Made by a program: the position numbers and the translations under genes. Below the pieces are notes generated by a model. It ran no database searches. It was given only the letters and a program-made list of their open reading frames with translations, and was not told the DNA's origin. From NCBI GenBank assembly GCA_000687655.1, contig JHWR01000007.1, positions 1 through 64,000 on the forward strand: DNA of 64,000 nucleotides. The letters run 5' to 3'. The first letter of the stretch is position 1. The number at the start of each line of letters is the position of its first letter. Shown in pieces: positions 17,904 through 27,420 of the stretch. Source of the DNA: Lachnospiraceae bacterium YSB2008 (GTDB lineage: Bacteria; Bacillota; Clostridia; Lachnospirales; Lachnospiraceae).

Positions 17904-18773
17904 ATGATAGATAATAAAACCTCCACTAAAAAAACTGTGATTAATAAACATTGTAATCCGGAAACAAATAAACACTGTCTCTTTGGGGCTGCGAAGTATT
18001 CGTCCTCCTGTATCTATAAGAACAACGCAGGCAGTATTTCTGTCGAGGCTTCATTTGTCATTCCATTATTTCTGTTTGCTATGCTTGCCATAGTATATAT
18101 GTGCAACGCCATTGCTGTGAAAGGGGTTATTCATGAGGCTGCAGTCGAAACCTCTGAATATATGGCAGAGTATTCGTACCTTGCTGACAGGAAAGGTGAG
18201 CTGTCTATACTTTCACATGTCATGGCCATGGAAAAGTTCCATGAGTATCTGGATGACAGTGATCTGGTGAAAACTTATGTTTCAGGTGGGACTATGGGGG
18301 TGACCTTCATAGGCTCACATTTTCCGGACGATGATGGATATATAAGGCTGCGGGTGACCTACAGACTTGGGATAAACGCTCCGCTGTTCGGCAAGTTTTC
18401 CAAGCTTGTTTCTTACGAGATAAAGCAAAAGGCTTATCTCGGGTACACTCCGTCTGATATAGAAGAGAATAATGATGATGACGATACGTATGTTTATCTG
18501 GCTGATAACAGTGAGGTTTATCATAAGAGCAGAACCTGTACTTATCTTCATTATGATATATCATCAATCAGTCTTTCGGGAGCTGTGGCAGATAAGAGAA
18601 AGAAGTGTGAATACTGTGGAAAGAATGCAGGCGATATGGTTTACATAACTCAATATGGGGACAGGTATCACAGTACAATGTCCTGCTCCAGACTTTACAG
18701 AAATGTCAGGAGGGTAAAACTTAGTGAAGTTGAAGGAAGTTATCCGCCATGTTCGAAATGTGGCGGAGGATAA
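17904..18773 (+). CDS. TadE-like pseudopilin with duplicated Cys/His ribbon
   Basis: The 289-residue protein has an unusual ~45-residue N-terminus, then NNAGSISVEASFVIPLFLFAML, a TadE-type pseudopilin signal and membrane helix. The extracellular part ends in two copies (about 196-238 and 243-289) of a small motif. Each has V-Y, then YHxSxxC or YHSTMSC, then L, then CxxC (CEYCGK and CSKCGG). The spacing resembles Ada-type or 'YHxxxC…CxxC' zinc ribbons found at the ends of secreted Gram-positive proteins. Metal binding is inferred. No good ribosome-binding site precedes the ATG; the nearest GGAAGG is about 20 bases away, so the start is uncertain. Confidence 0.75.
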   Translation: MIDNKTSTKKTVINKHCNPETNKHCLFGAAKYSSSCIYKNNAGSISVEASFVIPLFLFAMLAIVYMCNAIAVKGVIHEAAVETSEYMAEYSYLADRKGELSILSHVMAMEKFHEYLDDSDLVKTYVSGGTMGVTFIGSHFPDDDGYIRLRVTYRLGINAPLFGKFSKLVSYEIKQKAYLGYTPSDIEENNDDDDTYVYLADNSEVYHKSRTCTYLHYDISSISLSGAVADKRKKCEYCGKNAGDMVYITQYGDRYHSTMSCSRLYRNVRRVKLSEVEGSYPPCSKCGGG

Positions 18774-19182
18774 AAGATTTGAGAATAGAATACTTGGTAA
18801 TAAAGGAAGTATGACTGTAGAAGCAAGTGTTATATTTCCGGTTACCATACTTATAGTTTTCTTCGTTTTATATGCATACATTTACATACTTGACCGAGAG
18901 ATCCTTCGAAGCGGAATATATGAAACTATATACACTGCACCATTAGTAGACGCTGATAAATATTTGGAGAGCAACATGGACGCTGGGGAAGTGGGTGGGA
19001 CTCTTATATGGTGCGGTGAAGAAGATGTAGTTATAGATTCGCGTTGCGGCAGCGGAATTGTAAGTGTGAATGCAGTAATGGATATGAAGGGAGAAACCGA
19101 TATAGAAGGCAAAGCTGAATATGATGTATGTACAGACAGACTGAGGAGGTGGCAGCTATATGGTGATATTACAGAAGAATAA
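18724..19182 (+). CDS. TadE-like minor pseudopilin
   Basis: This 152-residue protein uses a GTG start, chosen because AGGAGGG at 18708-18714 has ideal spacing. The gene therefore overlaps the previous one by 50 bases in another frame. After a basic leader the pattern LGNKGSMTVEASVIFPVTILIVFFVLYAYIYI is a clear TadE/TadF signal-anchor with the conserved Glu. The extracellular part is short with two Cys (WCGEE, SRCGSG). It is probably a minor pilus subunit processed by the prepilin peptidase. Confidence 0.8.
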   Translation: MKLKEVIRHVRNVAEDKRFENRILGNKGSMTVEASVIFPVTILIVFFVLYAYIYILDREILRSGIYETIYTAPLVDADKYLESNMDAGEVGGTLIWCGEEDVVIDSRCGSGIVSVNAVMDMKGETDIEGKAEYDVCTDRLRRWQLYGDITEE

Positions 19183-20059
19183 AGGATTGAACAGTACACT
19201 TGTTTTATCAGGGGTCACAGATAACAGTGGGTATGAGATTGAGATGCTCACGAGAAACGAATTTGAATCCCTTCCTCCTGCTTGTGACAGCTTTACCGAG
19301 GGAGAAAGGAGCGTAATCTATAAGATTGACGGATTGGGTTCCCTTTCTAAAATATACGGGAGACAGGCTCCGGGGGATAGAGAAGTGAAAGGCATACTTA
19401 AGGGGATATCAGACTGCATCAGAGAACTGAGGGACCATCTTCTCTCGGCAGATAATCTTAAGCTCGATCTTCAGCACATATTCTTTGACAGAATTAAGTC
19501 TGGTTACCGATTTATATATATCCCTGACAGGGTGGGCGAATTCGTTAAAGACATGAAGAAGCTCCTGGAAGATATAATGCTTATATATGACAGGGATGAC
19601 AGGAAGGGGATTGTATTCCTTTATGATTTCTACAGTGAGGTTCTAAAGGATAATTTTTCTCCTAAAATGTTCTGTGACGCCGTTCGAAGGATGATAGAGG
19701 ATTCGGATGATGATGTAGTCATAGATGCAGATGGCTTTGAAAATGCTGAAAGAGAGAAGAATACCTGCGTAAGGAAACTGGTTCCGGTTGTGACAGGAAG
19801 ATATGAATCACTCATGGTAACAAATGAGGATCAGTATATAGGAAGAAGTATGAAAGAAAGTGATTACTGCATAGATGAACCGGGTATAAGCAGAAAGCAC
19901 GCAAGTATTAGAAAGTATGGAAACGTTACGAAAGTAACAGATTGTGATTCGACAAATGGAACGTATGTCAATAATAAGAGGGTAAAAAAAGGAGACACTG
20001 TCAGACTGAAGGTTGGGGACACGGTAAGCTTCGCCGGGGTTGAGTATTACTGTGTATGA
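19160..20059 (+). CDS. DUF6382-FHA domain protein of the tad locus
   Basis: This 299-residue cytoplasmic protein has an N-terminal domain (about 1-190) starting with LVLSGVTDNSGYEIEMLTRNE. It contains IYKIDGLGSLSKIYG and GYRFIYIPDRVGE, resembling DUF6382. A linker leads to a C-terminal FHA domain (~222-299) with GRS, SRKHASI, DSTNGTYVNN and GDTVRLKVGD signatures, which bind phospho-Thr peptides. The gene overlaps the upstream pseudopilin gene by 23 bases and has AGGAGG 10 bases before its ATG. As the last operon gene it may tie pilus activity to Ser/Thr kinase signalling, but no kinase is encoded nearby. Confidence 0.75.
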   Translation: MVILQKNKGLNSTLVLSGVTDNSGYEIEMLTRNEFESLPPACDSFTEGERSVIYKIDGLGSLSKIYGRQAPGDREVKGILKGISDCIRELRDHLLSADNLKLDLQHIFFDRIKSGYRFIYIPDRVGEFVKDMKKLLEDIMLIYDRDDRKGIVFLYDFYSEVLKDNFSPKMFCDAVRRMIEDSDDDVVIDADGFENAEREKNTCVRKLVPVVTGRYESLMVTNEDQYIGRSMKESDYCIDEPGISRKHASIRKYGNVTKVTDCDSTNGTYVNNKRVKKGDTVRLKVGDTVSFAGVEYYCV

Positions 20060-20138
20060 AATCAGGTTTGTATCTTGTGAATTATAATCATATCTGCTAC
20101 AATCTTTGAAACTGTTCAAATATAGGAGACTGGTTGTT

Positions 20139-21044
20139 ATGTGGATTGCAGACAGATGGCAGGATTATAGAGTGCTGGATTCAAGTTCCGGTGATAAGCT
20201 TGAAAGGTGGGGAAACTATATCCTCAGAAGACCTGATCCTCAGGTTATATGGGATACCCCTATGGATATTCCTGAATGGAAGAAGCTGAACGGACATTAC
20301 CATAGAAGTAAGAGCGGAGGTGGAAACTGGGAGTTTCATAATCTTCCTGAGGAATGGCAGATATCATATGAGCTGGAAGAGGTTGACAGGAACCTTATAT
20401 TTAATCTTAAGCCTTTTGCCTTTAAACATACAGGCGTTTTCCCTGAACAGGCAGTGAACTGGGATTGGTTTTCTTCTATTATATATAAGGAAGTAAAAGA
20501 TCATCCGGAAATGAAAGGCAGACTCAAGGTTCTTAATCTTTTTGCATATACAGGCGGGGCAACTCTTGCAGCGGCTGCGGCAGGTGCAGCGGTTACTCAT
20601 GTGGATGCGGCAAAGGGAATGGTCGGATGGGCCAAAGAGAATGCTGCATCATCGGGACTTTCGGATGCCCCGATAAGATGGCTCGTTGACGACTGTGTGA
20701 AGTTCGTAGAGCGTGAGATAAGAAGAGGAAACCGCTACGACGGAATCATTATGGATCCTCCTTCTTATGGAAGAGGACCGAAGGGCGAGATATGGAAGAT
20801 AGAAGAGAGTGTATATAATCTTATCAAACTCACAACAGAGCTTCTTGATAAGGATTCCCTTTTCTTCCTTATTAATTCATATACAACAGGACTTCAGCCG
20901 GCAGTTCTTTCCTATATGATAGGAACAACGGTACAAAAAAAGCTTGGCGGTATGGTTGAGTCGTCTGAGATCGGACTTCCTGTTGAGAAGAACGGACTTG
21001 TGCTTCCATGTGGAGCGAGTGGCCGTTGGACTCGAGATAATTGA
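20139..21044 (+). CDS. Class I SAM-dependent methyltransferase (RlmI/COG1092-like)
   Basis: About 301 residues from the ATG at 20139, chosen because AGGAG lies 10 bases upstream; an in-frame TTG at 20106 gives a longer form without such a site. The N-terminal part has the beta-rich segment of RlmI-like enzymes. The Rossmann core shows VLNLFAYTGGATLAAAAAGA (SAM loop), VTHVDAAKGMVGWAKENA and the catalytic-region motif IIMDPPSYGRGPKG. Family members methylate 23S rRNA cytosine or guanine. The exact target is not deducible. The gene lies between the tad operon and the ribosomal operon. Confidence 0.8.
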   Translation: MWIADRWQDYRVLDSSSGDKLERWGNYILRRPDPQVIWDTPMDIPEWKKLNGHYHRSKSGGGNWEFHNLPEEWQISYELEEVDRNLIFNLKPFAFKHTGVFPEQAVNWDWFSSIIYKEVKDHPEMKGRLKVLNLFAYTGGATLAAAAAGAAVTHVDAAKGMVGWAKENAASSGLSDAPIRWLVDDCVKFVEREIRRGNRYDGIIMDPPSYGRGPKGEIWKIEESVYNLIKLTTELLDKDSLFFLINSYTTGLQPAVLSYMIGTTVQKKLGGMVESSEIGLPVEKNGLVLPCGASGRWTRDN

Positions 21045-21155
21045 TTTATAATAAATCGGATTAATAAACAGCAGACTAGATAATGGGGTTGCAGGCGGCC
21101 CTGTCACAATATATATAATGTAAAAATTGGATTGAAAAAAATACAAAAAAATCGC

Positions 21156-21184
21156 TTGCATTATACAAAACAATACTATATAAT
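21156..21184 (+). promoter_or_regulatory. Probable promoter of the S10-spc-alpha operon
   Basis: TTGCAT (21156-21161) and TATAAT (21179-21184) are separated by exactly 17 bases, in an A-rich setting. Transcription would start near 21191, leaving a ~245-base leader before rpsJ. The same TTGCAT-17-TATAAT layout recurs before the ECF genes at 41364. Confidence 0.7.
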
Positions 21185-21190
21185 GGCTCT

Positions 21191-21437
21191 TGCTGTGACA
21201 CTTAGATAGCGTTGAAGCGGAGGTTGCTGCACTGGATGCAGGTTAATTTCGTGGAGCGAATGTCAAGTTCAGAGAAACTGACGACCAAGTCACTGATACA
21301 ATCTAACCATCCGGCAAGAGTCGGAGATGACGTGCGTACGTTTCTAGTTATGTATATAAATAGGACACACACGGGAAAGTTGTTCAGTCACCACTTGTTC
21401 GTAACAAACAATTAACGAAAAGGAGGCGGCTTTTTTT
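21191..21437 (+). ncRNA. Long 5' leader of the ribosomal operon
   Basis: This region of about 247 bases has no convincing protein gene. It contains short self-complementary strings such as GTTGCTGCACTGGATGCAGG and CGTGCGTACG, and ends with the rpsJ AGGAGG box at 21421-21426. Position and length fit a cis-acting autoregulatory leader, as ribosomal protein leaders commonly are. I cannot match it to a named family. Confidence 0.45.
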
Positions 21438-21749
21438 ATGGCTAGTCAAGTAATGAGAATCACATTAAAGGCTTATGATCATAAGCTTATCGATCAGGCA
21501 GCTAAGCAGATCGTGGATGCTGTTAAGGAGACAGGTGCTAAGGTTAGCGGACCTGTTCCAATGCCAACTAAGGTTGAGAAGATCACAATTCTTCGTGCAG
21601 TTCATAAGTATAAGGACTCAAGAGAGCAGTTCGAGCAGAGAACTCACAAGAGACTTATCGATATCATTGCTCCAAACCAGAAGACAGTTGATGTTCTTCG
21701 TAAGATGGACATTTCTGCCGGAGTTTATATCGACATGAAGATGAAGTAA
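21438..21749 (+). CDS. rpsJ: 30S ribosomal protein S10
   Basis: 103 residues, normal length. The core reads [39 protein letters not shown], followed by the [19 protein letters not shown] loop that contacts 16S rRNA in the 30S head and NusB in antitermination. It is the first gene of the operon, with AGGAGG 11 bases upstream. No elongation-factor genes (fusA, tuf) precede it; a methyltransferase does. Confidence 0.98.
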   Translation: MASQVMRITLKAYDHKLIDQAAKQIVDAVKETGAKVSGPVPMPTKVEKITILRAVHKYKDSREQFEQRTHKRLIDIIAPNQKTVDVLRKMDISAGVYIDMKMK

Positions 21750-21766
21750 AACAGTAGAACCTAAAC

Positions 21767-21818
21767 GTTTCCTATTAAAAGGAAGGAAACAATTTAGTAT
21801 GATTGCGCTCACGCAATC
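21767..21818 (+). promoter_or_regulatory. Two intercistronic hairpins between rpsJ and rplC
   Basis: The stem GTTTCCT/AGGAAAC (21767-21773 with 21784-21790) is followed by GATTGCG-CTCA-CGCAATC (21801-21818). They occupy an unusually wide 98-base gap in an otherwise tight operon. No T run follows, so RNA processing or regulation is more likely than termination. Confidence 0.4.
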
Positions 21819-21847
21819 CGCTGTGAATTATTTAGGAGGAAATAAAG

Positions 21848-22528
21848 ATGAAGAAAGCAATACTTGCAGAAAAGCTTGGAATGACTCAGGTCTTCACAGA
21901 AGACGGTGCACTCGTTCCGGTTACAGTTCTCAAGGCAGGACCATGTACAGTATTACAGGTTAAGACAGAAGAGAACGATGGTTACGAAGCTATACAGGTT
22001 GGCTTCGAAGAGAAGAAAGAGAAAGTTACAGCAAAAGATGGTTCCGGTAAGAAGGTAGTTAGATTACCTCACGGAGCAACTAAAGCAGAAGTTGGACATG
22101 CTAAGAAGGCAGGTACAACTCCTAAGAAATTCGTTAAAGAGTTCAGAGTAGAGAACATAGCTGATTACACAGCAGGCGAGTCAGTGATCAAAGCTGACAT
22201 CTTCGAAGTTGGTGATAAGGTTGATGTTACTGCTAAGTCAAAGGGTAAAGGTTATGCAGGTGGTATCAAGAGACATGGCCTTCACTCAGGTCCTTCAGGT
22301 CATGGTTCAAAGTACCATCGTCATGCAGGTTCCAATGGTTCAGCAACTACTCCGGGTCGTGTTATGAAGGGCAAGAAGATGCCTGGTCATGCAGGTGATG
22401 TTCAGATAACAGTTCAGAACCTTGAGGTTGTAAGAGTAGATGCAGAGAACGATGTAATCCTTGTAAAGGGTGCCGTTCCTGGACCAAAGAAGGCTGTAGT
22501 TGTTATTCGCGAATCAGTTAAGGCATAA
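21848..22528 (+). CDS. rplC: 50S ribosomal protein L3
   Basis: 226 residues. It starts [16 protein letters not shown] and contains the internal L3 loop [28 protein letters not shown], which reaches toward the peptidyl-transferase centre, and [19 protein letters not shown] precedes the ATG closely. Length and motifs are standard for the early-assembly 50S protein. Confidence 0.98.
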   Translation: MKKAILAEKLGMTQVFTEDGALVPVTVLKAGPCTVLQVKTEENDGYEAIQVGFEEKKEKVTAKDGSGKKVVRLPHGATKAEVGHAKKAGTTPKKFVKEFRVENIADYTAGESVIKADIFEVGDKVDVTAKSKGKGYAGGIKRHGLHSGPSGHGSKYHRHAGSNGSATTPGRVMKGKKMPGHAGDVQITVQNLEVVRVDAENDVILVKGAVPGPKKAVVVIRESVKA

Positions 22529-22560
22529 GCCAAGGACCAGAAGGAAAGGAGGAAAAGACA

Positions 22561-23181
22561 GTGGCAACAGTAGCTGTATACAATACTGAAGGCAAGGAAG
22601 TTGAAAAGCTTGAGATTTCCGATAATATCTTCGGTGTAGAAATAAATGAAAATTTAATGCATAAGGCAGTCGTTGCATTTCTTGCAAACAGACGCCAGGG
22701 AACACAGAGCGCACTTACTCGTTCAGAAGTAAGAGGCGGTGGCCGTAAGCCATGGAGACAGAAGGGAACAGGTCATGCAAGACAGGGTTCTATCAGAGCT
22801 CCACAGTGGACAGGCGGTGGTGTAGTATTCGCACCAAAGCCAAGAGATTACAGCAAGAAGCTTAATAAGAGAGAAAGACAGATCGCTCTTTTCTCAGCAC
22901 TTACATCAAAGGTAAATGATGAGAAGTTCGTAGTTGTTGATGAGATCAGCTTCGAGGCACCTAAGACAAAGACAGCAGTTGAGATGCTTGACAAGCTTGG
23001 CGCAGAGAAGGCTCTTATCATTACAAAGGATAAGAACGAGAATCTTGTTCTTTCAGCAAGAAATATCGCAGGTGTTGATACAGCAATCAGCACATCAATA
23101 AGTGTCTATGACATTCTTAACCATGACTCACTTGTTATGACTAAGGATGCTGTTAAGGCTATAGAGGAGGTGTACGCATAA
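22561..23181 (+). CDS. rplD: 50S ribosomal protein L4
   Basis: 206 residues with a GTG start supported by AGGAGG upstream. The extended loop ([49 protein letters not shown]) lines the exit tunnel. In some bacteria L4 represses its own operon, so it is a candidate ligand for the 5' leader. The gene abuts rplW with a 1-base stop/start overlap. Confidence 0.98.
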   Translation: MATVAVYNTEGKEVEKLEISDNIFGVEINENLMHKAVVAFLANRRQGTQSALTRSEVRGGGRKPWRQKGTGHARQGSIRAPQWTGGGVVFAPKPRDYSKKLNKRERQIALFSALTSKVNDEKFVVVDEISFEAPKTKTAVEMLDKLGAEKALIITKDKNENLVLSARNIAGVDTAISTSISVYDILNHDSLVMTKDAVKAIEEVYA

Positions 23182-23480
23182 TGGCAGATATCAAGTATTA
23201 TGACGTTATCTTTAAACCGGTTCTCACAGAGAAGAGCATGAATCTTATGGCTGAGAAGAAATACACATTTCTCGTACACCCGGATGCAACAAAGAACCAG
23301 GTTAAGGAAGCTGTAGAGAAGATGTTCGATGGAACAAAGGTAGCTTCAGTAAACACAGCTAACTATGACGGAAAGGTTAAGAGACGTGGCCGTACAGAGG
23401 GTAGAACCGCTAAGTATAAGAAGGCTTACGTTACACTTACAGCAGAGAGCGCAGATATCGAGCTTTTCGAAGGACTGTAA
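23181..23480 (+). CDS. rplW: 50S ribosomal protein L23
   Basis: 99 residues, starting [21 protein letters not shown], with the loop [26 protein letters not shown]23 sits at the tunnel exit and is a docking site for trigger factor and SRP. Its ATG overlaps the final A of the rplD stop, so translation is coupled. Confidence 0.98.
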   Translation: MADIKYYDVIFKPVLTEKSMNLMAEKKYTFLVHPDATKNQVKEAVEKMFDGTKVASVNTANYDGKVKRRGRTEGRTAKYKKAYVTLTAESADIELFEGL

Positions 23481-23563
23481 GATAGATTTTAGAGATTAAA
23501 TCGCTAAAAGATTATTGGTAGAGAATACCAGATAAAGCAAAGGATTTTGAAAGGAGAAAGAAA

Positions 23564-24406
23564 ATGGGAATTAAGACATATACCCCATATACACCTTCTA
23601 GAAGGAATATGACAGGTCTTGATTTTGACGTAATCACGACCAGCACACCTGAGAAGTCACTCCTTGCACCTAAGAAGAAGACTGCAGGAAGAAACAATCA
23701 GGGTAAGATAACAGTTAGACACCATGGTGGTGGAAACAGACAGAAGTACAGAATCATCGATTTCAAGAGAAATAAGGACAACATACCTGCAAAGGTAGCT
23801 ACAATAGAGTATGATCCAAACAGAACTGCTAATATAGCACTTCTTGTTTATGCAGATGGTGAGAAGAGATACATCCTCGCTCCTGCAGGCATCAAGGTTG
23901 GTGAGACTCTTATGAGTGGTCCTGATGCAGAAATCAAGCCAGGAAATGCACTTTCACTCAGCGATATCCCTGTTGGTACAGAAGTACACAACATCGAGCT
24001 TGTACCTGGTAAGGGTGGACAGCTTGTTCGTTCAGCAGGTAACAGCGCACAGCTTATGGCTAAGGAAGGAAAGTATGCAACCCTCCGTCTTCCTTCGGGA
24101 GAGATGAGAATGGTTCCTATAGCTGCAAGAGCAACTGTTGGAACTGTTGGTAACATTGAGCATGGTCTTGTTAACATAGGTAAGGCAGGACGTAAGCGTC
24201 ACATGGGTATCCGCCCAACAGTACGTGGTTCTGTTATGAACCCTAACGACCATCCACACGGTGGTGGTGAAGGTAGAGCACCTATCGGACGTAGCGGTCC
24301 TTCAACTCCTTGGGGTAAGCCGGCACTTGGTCTTAAGACAAGGAAGAAGAATGCTAAGTCTAACAAGTACATCGTAAGAACAAGATCAGGAAAGAATGTT
24401 AAGTAA
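23564..24406 (+). CDS. rplB: 50S ribosomal protein L2
   Basis: 280 residues, starting [17 protein letters not shown]. The RNA-binding core has [22 protein letters not shown], and the C-terminal stretch is [27 protein letters not shown] containing the conserved His near the peptidyl-transferase centre. AAAGGAG lies upstream. The 83-base gap before it is larger than most gaps in the operon. Confidence 0.98.
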   Translation: MGIKTYTPYTPSRRNMTGLDFDVITTSTPEKSLLAPKKKTAGRNNQGKITVRHHGGGNRQKYRIIDFKRNKDNIPAKVATIEYDPNRTANIALLVYADGEKRYILAPAGIKVGETLMSGPDAEIKPGNALSLSDIPVGTEVHNIELVPGKGGQLVRSAGNSAQLMAKEGKYATLRLPSGEMRMVPIAARATVGTVGNIEHGLVNIGKAGRKRHMGIRPTVRGSVMNPNDHPHGGGEGRAPIGRSGPSTPWGKPALGLKTRKKNAKSNKYIVRTRSGKNVK

Positions 24407-24418
24407 GGAGGAAAAATC

Positions 24419-24691
24419 ATGGCACGTTCACTTAAAAAGGGACCTTTCGCAGATGAAAGCTTATTAAAGAAGATTGATGACCTCAATAAGAAAGAAGCAC
24501 ATGAGGTTGTAAAGACATGGTCACGTCGTTCAACGATTTTCCCTTCATTTGTTGGTCATACTATTGCAGTTTATGATGGTAGAAAACATGTACCTGTATA
24601 TGTTACAGAAGATATGGTTGGTCACAAGCTCGGTGAGTTCGTTGCAACCAGAACATACAGAGGTCATGGTAAGGACGAAAAGAAGAAGTAA
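24419..24691 (+). CDS. rpsS: 30S ribosomal protein S19
   Basis: 90 residues. It starts [19 protein letters not shown], with [41 protein letters not shown], the invariant S19 core of the 30S head. It follows rplB by 12 bases with AAGGAGG. Confidence 0.98.
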   Translation: MARSLKKGPFADESLLKKIDDLNKKEAHEVVKTWSRRSTIFPSFVGHTIAVYDGRKHVPVYVTEDMVGHKLGEFVATRTYRGHGKDEKKK

Positions 24692-24710
24692 TTAAGGGAG
24701 GAATATCGAC

Positions 24711-25097
24711 ATGGCTAAGGGACATAGATCTCAAATCATAAGACAGAGAAATGAACAAAAAGATACAAGACCTAGGGCTACTGTTTCTTTCGCAAGAGTT
24801 TCAGTTACCAAAGCTTGTTTCGTACTGGATGCCATAAGAGGCAAGGATGTCCAGACAGCACTCGGAATCCTTCAGTATAACAATAGATATGCTTCTAGCG
24901 TTATATACAAGTTGCTCAAGTCAGCTGTAGCAAATGCAGAGAACAACAACGGTATGAAGATGGAAGATCTTTACGTTGCTGAGTGCTACGCTAACAAGGG
25001 ACCTACTATGAAGAGGATACATCCAAGAGCACAGGGTAGAGCTTATAGGATCGAGAAGAGAACAAGCCACATCACAGTTGTGCTTGACGAAAGATAG
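24711..25097 (+). CDS. rplV: 50S ribosomal protein L22
   Basis: 128 residues, with the L22 helix region [29 protein letters not shown]. The beta-hairpin [37 protein letters not shown] lines the exit tunnel and is a site of macrolide resistance in other bacteria. No insertions are visible. AGGGAGG precedes the start. Confidence 0.98.
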   Translation: MAKGHRSQIIRQRNEQKDTRPRATVSFARVSVTKACFVLDAIRGKDVQTALGILQYNNRYASSVIYKLLKSAVANAENNNGMKMEDLYVAECYANKGPTMKRIHPRAQGRAYRIEKRTSHITVVLDER

Positions 25098-25110
25098 GAG
25101 GAAATGCTGC

Positions 25111-25776
25111 ATGGGACAGAAAGTTAATCCACATGGTTTAAGAGTCGGAATCATCAAGGATTGGGATTCAAAGTGGTATGCTGACACCAAGAACGGTGAA
25201 TTCGCAAACAACCTTGTTGAAGATTACAACATCAGAAAGTTCCTCAAGAAAGAGCTTTATGATGCAAATATATCAAAGATAGATATTGAAAGAACCAGAG
25301 ATCGCGTTAAGGTTTCCGTATACACAGCTAAGCCTGGTGTAGTAATCGGAAAGGGCGGTTCAGGTATCGAGAAGGTTAAGGCTAAGGTTCAGAAGCTTAC
25401 AGCTAAGAAGCTTATCATCGACATCAAGGAGATCAAGAAGCCTGACCTTGACGCTCAGCTCGTTGCTGAGAATATAGCTAAGCAGCTTGAAGAGAGAGTT
25501 TCATTCAGACGTGCAATGAAGTCTTGCATGGGTAGAACCATGAAGGCAGGCGCACTTGGTATCAAGGCAGCATGTTCAGGACGTCTTGGTGGTGCTGATA
25601 TGGCTAGAACAGAGTTCTACAGCGAGGGCACAATACCTCTTCAGACACTTCGTGCAGATATCGATTATGGTTTTGCAGAGGCAAATACAACTTATGGTAA
25701 AGTTGGTGTTAAGACATGGATCTACCATGGTGAAGTACTTCCTACTAAGGGAAATGTAGAAGGGAGCGATAAATAA
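25111..25776 (+). CDS. rpsC: 30S ribosomal protein S3
   Basis: 221 residues from the ATG at 25111, where the family start [15 protein letters not shown] begins and AGGAGG is correctly spaced. An open frame runs back to 25078, but its extra residues overlap rplV and are not S3. The KH domain GXXG motif is in [17 protein letters not shown]. The C-terminal domain is standard. Confidence 0.98.
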   Translation: MGQKVNPHGLRVGIIKDWDSKWYADTKNGEFANNLVEDYNIRKFLKKELYDANISKIDIERTRDRVKVSVYTAKPGVVIGKGGSGIEKVKAKVQKLTAKKLIIDIKEIKKPDLDAQLVAENIAKQLEERVSFRRAMKSCMGRTMKAGALGIKAACSGRLGGADMARTEFYSEGTIPLQTLRADIDYGFAEANTTYGKVGVKTWIYHGEVLPTKGNVEGSDK

Positions 25777-25778
25777 TT

Positions 25779-26216
25779 ATGTTAATGCCAAAGAGAGTTA
25801 AACATCGTAAGCAGTTCAGAGGCTCCATGAGAGGTAAGGCACTCCGTGGTAACAAGATTACTCATGGTGAGTTCGGTATCGTAGCAGCTGAGCCTGCATG
25901 GATCAAGTCTAATCAGATAGAGGCAGCCAGAGTTGCCATCAACCGTTACCTCAGACGTGAAGGTAAGGTTTGGATCAAGATTTTCCCTGACAAGCCGGTT
26001 ACAGCACAGCCTGCTGAAACTCGAATGGGTTCAGGAAAAGGTTCACTTGAGTACTGGGTAGCAGTAGTTAAGCCGGGTCGTGTACTTTTCGAAGTAGGCG
26101 GCGTAACAGAAGAGAAGGCCAGAGAGGCACTTCGTCTTGCTACTTACAAGCTTCCTATCAAGTGTAAGATAGTTTCAAAAGCAGATTTAGAAGGAGGTAG
26201 CAGCAGTGAAAACTAA
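25779..26216 (+). CDS. rplP: 50S ribosomal protein L16
   Basis: 145 residues, starting [21 protein letters not shown], with the conserved [32 protein letters not shown] segment that contacts tRNA and 23S rRNA near the A site. It begins two bases after the rpsC stop and overlaps rpmC by 11 bases. Confidence 0.98.
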   Translation: MLMPKRVKHRKQFRGSMRGKALRGNKITHGEFGIVAAEPAWIKSNQIEAARVAINRYLRREGKVWIKIFPDKPVTAQPAETRMGSGKGSLEYWVAVVKPGRVLFEVGGVTEEKAREALRLATYKLPIKCKIVSKADLEGGSSSEN

Positions 26217-26409
26217 GGATTACATCGCAGAGTTAAATGGAAAGACTGTTGACGAGTTAAATGCTGACTTAGTAGCTGCTAAGAAGGAACTCTTCAATCT
26301 GAGATTCCAGAATGCTACTAACCAGCTTGAGAATACAAGCAGAATCAAAGAAGTTAAGAAGAATATCGCAAGAATTCAGACAATCATAGCTGTAAAGGCT
26401 AAGGCATAA
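26206..26409 (+). CDS. rpmC: 50S ribosomal protein L29
   Basis: 67 residues with a GTG start supported by GGAGG inside the rplP end (26191-26197). The two-helix pattern includes [35 protein letters not shown]29 flanks the tunnel exit next to L23. Confidence 0.97.
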   Translation: MKTKDYIAELNGKTVDELNADLVAAKKELFNLRFQNATNQLENTSRIKEVKKNIARIQTIIAVKAKA

Positions 26410-26430
26410 TTATCGAAAGGAGAAGAAGCA

Positions 26431-26685
26431 GTGGAAAGAAATCTTAGAAAAACACGTGTAGGTATCGTTACAAGTGACAAGATGGATAAGACAATCGTTG
26501 TTTCAATCATCGATAATGTTAAGCATCCCCTTTATGGCAAGATTGTAAAGAGGACATACAAGCTTAAGGCTCATGATGAGAACAATGAGTGCAGAAAAGG
26601 CGATAGAGTTAAAGTTATGGAGACAAGACCACTCTCTAAGGATAAGAGATGGAGACTTGTTGAAATCGTAGAGAAAGCTAAATAA
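26431..26685 (+). CDS. rpsQ: 30S ribosomal protein S17
   Basis: 84 residues, GTG start with AAAGGAG upstream. The OB fold reads [42 protein letters not shown] and [14 protein letters not shown]. It is a primary 16S rRNA-binding protein of normal length. Confidence 0.97.
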   Translation: MERNLRKTRVGIVTSDKMDKTIVVSIIDNVKHPLYGKIVKRTYKLKAHDENNECRKGDRVKVMETRPLSKDKRWRLVEIVEKAK

Positions 26686-26698
26686 GGAGGCGCGTGAA

Positions 26699-27067
26699 AT
26701 GGTACAGCAGGAAACAAGACTTAAGGTCGCTGACAACACAGGCGCAAAAGAGCTTCTTTGCATCAGAGTTTTAGGCGGCTCAACAAGAAGATATGCAAAT
26801 ATCGGTGATATAATAGTTGCGACTGTTAAAGACGCAACACCAGGCGGCGTTGTAAAGAAAGGTGACGTTGTCAAGGCTGTAGTTGTTCGTACAAAGAAGG
26901 GAGCACATCGTAAGGATGGTTCTTACATAAGATTCGATGAGAACGCAGCAGTAATAATAAAGGATGATCTTAATCCTAGAGGAACTCGTATATTTGGACC
27001 AGTTGCTAGAGAACTTCGTGAGAAGAAATTCATGAAGATTATCTCACTCGCACCTGAAGTACTGTAA
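26699..27067 (+). CDS. rplN: 50S ribosomal protein L14
   Basis: 122 residues, starting [28 protein letters not shown], with [27 protein letters not shown] and [14 protein letters not shown]. It is the first protein of the spc segment and lies at the subunit interface. AAGGAGG precedes the ATG. Confidence 0.98.
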   Translation: MVQQETRLKVADNTGAKELLCIRVLGGSTRRYANIGDIIVATVKDATPGGVVKKGDVVKAVVVRTKKGAHRKDGSYIRFDENAAVIIKDDLNPRGTRIFGPVARELREKKFMKIISLAPEVL

Positions 27068-27079
27068 GGAGGTAGCACG

Positions 27080-27397
27080 GTGGCAACATCAAAGATTAAG
27101 AAGGATGACCTTGTTAAGGTTATCGCCGGTAAGGATAAAGGAAAAGAAGGCAAGGTGCTCGCAGTTGACACAAAGAACAACAAGGTTCTTGTTGAAGGTG
27201 TTAACAAGGTATTCAAGCATTCAAAGCCAAGCATGCAGAATCAGACAGGCGGAATCGTTGAGAAAGAAGCTCCTATTGATATATCTAATGTAATGTATCT
27301 TTACAAGGGTAAAGCAGTAAGAGTTGGTTTCAAGGGCGAGAAGCAGGATAAAGTCAGAGTAGCCAAGGTTGATGGCAAGCTCGAGACAATAGACTAA
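27080..27397 (+). CDS. rplX: 50S ribosomal protein L24
   Basis: 105 residues with a GTG start. The KOW motif KDDLVKVIAGKDKGKEGKVLAVD is near the N-terminus, and VEGVNKVFKHSKPSMQNQTGGIVEKEAPI follows. It is an assembly initiator of the 50S subunit. AAGGAGG lies upstream. Confidence 0.98.
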   Translation: MATSKIKKDDLVKVIAGKDKGKEGKVLAVDTKNNKVLVEGVNKVFKHSKPSMQNQTGGIVEKEAPIDISNVMYLYKGKAVRVGFKGEKQDKVRVAKVDGKLETID

Positions 27398-27420
27398 TCT
27401 AAGGAAGGAGGAAGCACATA

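Noticed and set aside
21212-21415. 67-codon ORF in the S10 leader
   Set aside because: Not preceded by a good ribosome-binding site, and the translation resembles no protein. The region fits a structured leader better.
25078-25110. Longer N-terminus for S3
   Set aside because: The extra residues overlap rplV and do not belong to S3, whose conserved start MGQKVNPHG is at 25111 with a good ribosome-binding site.
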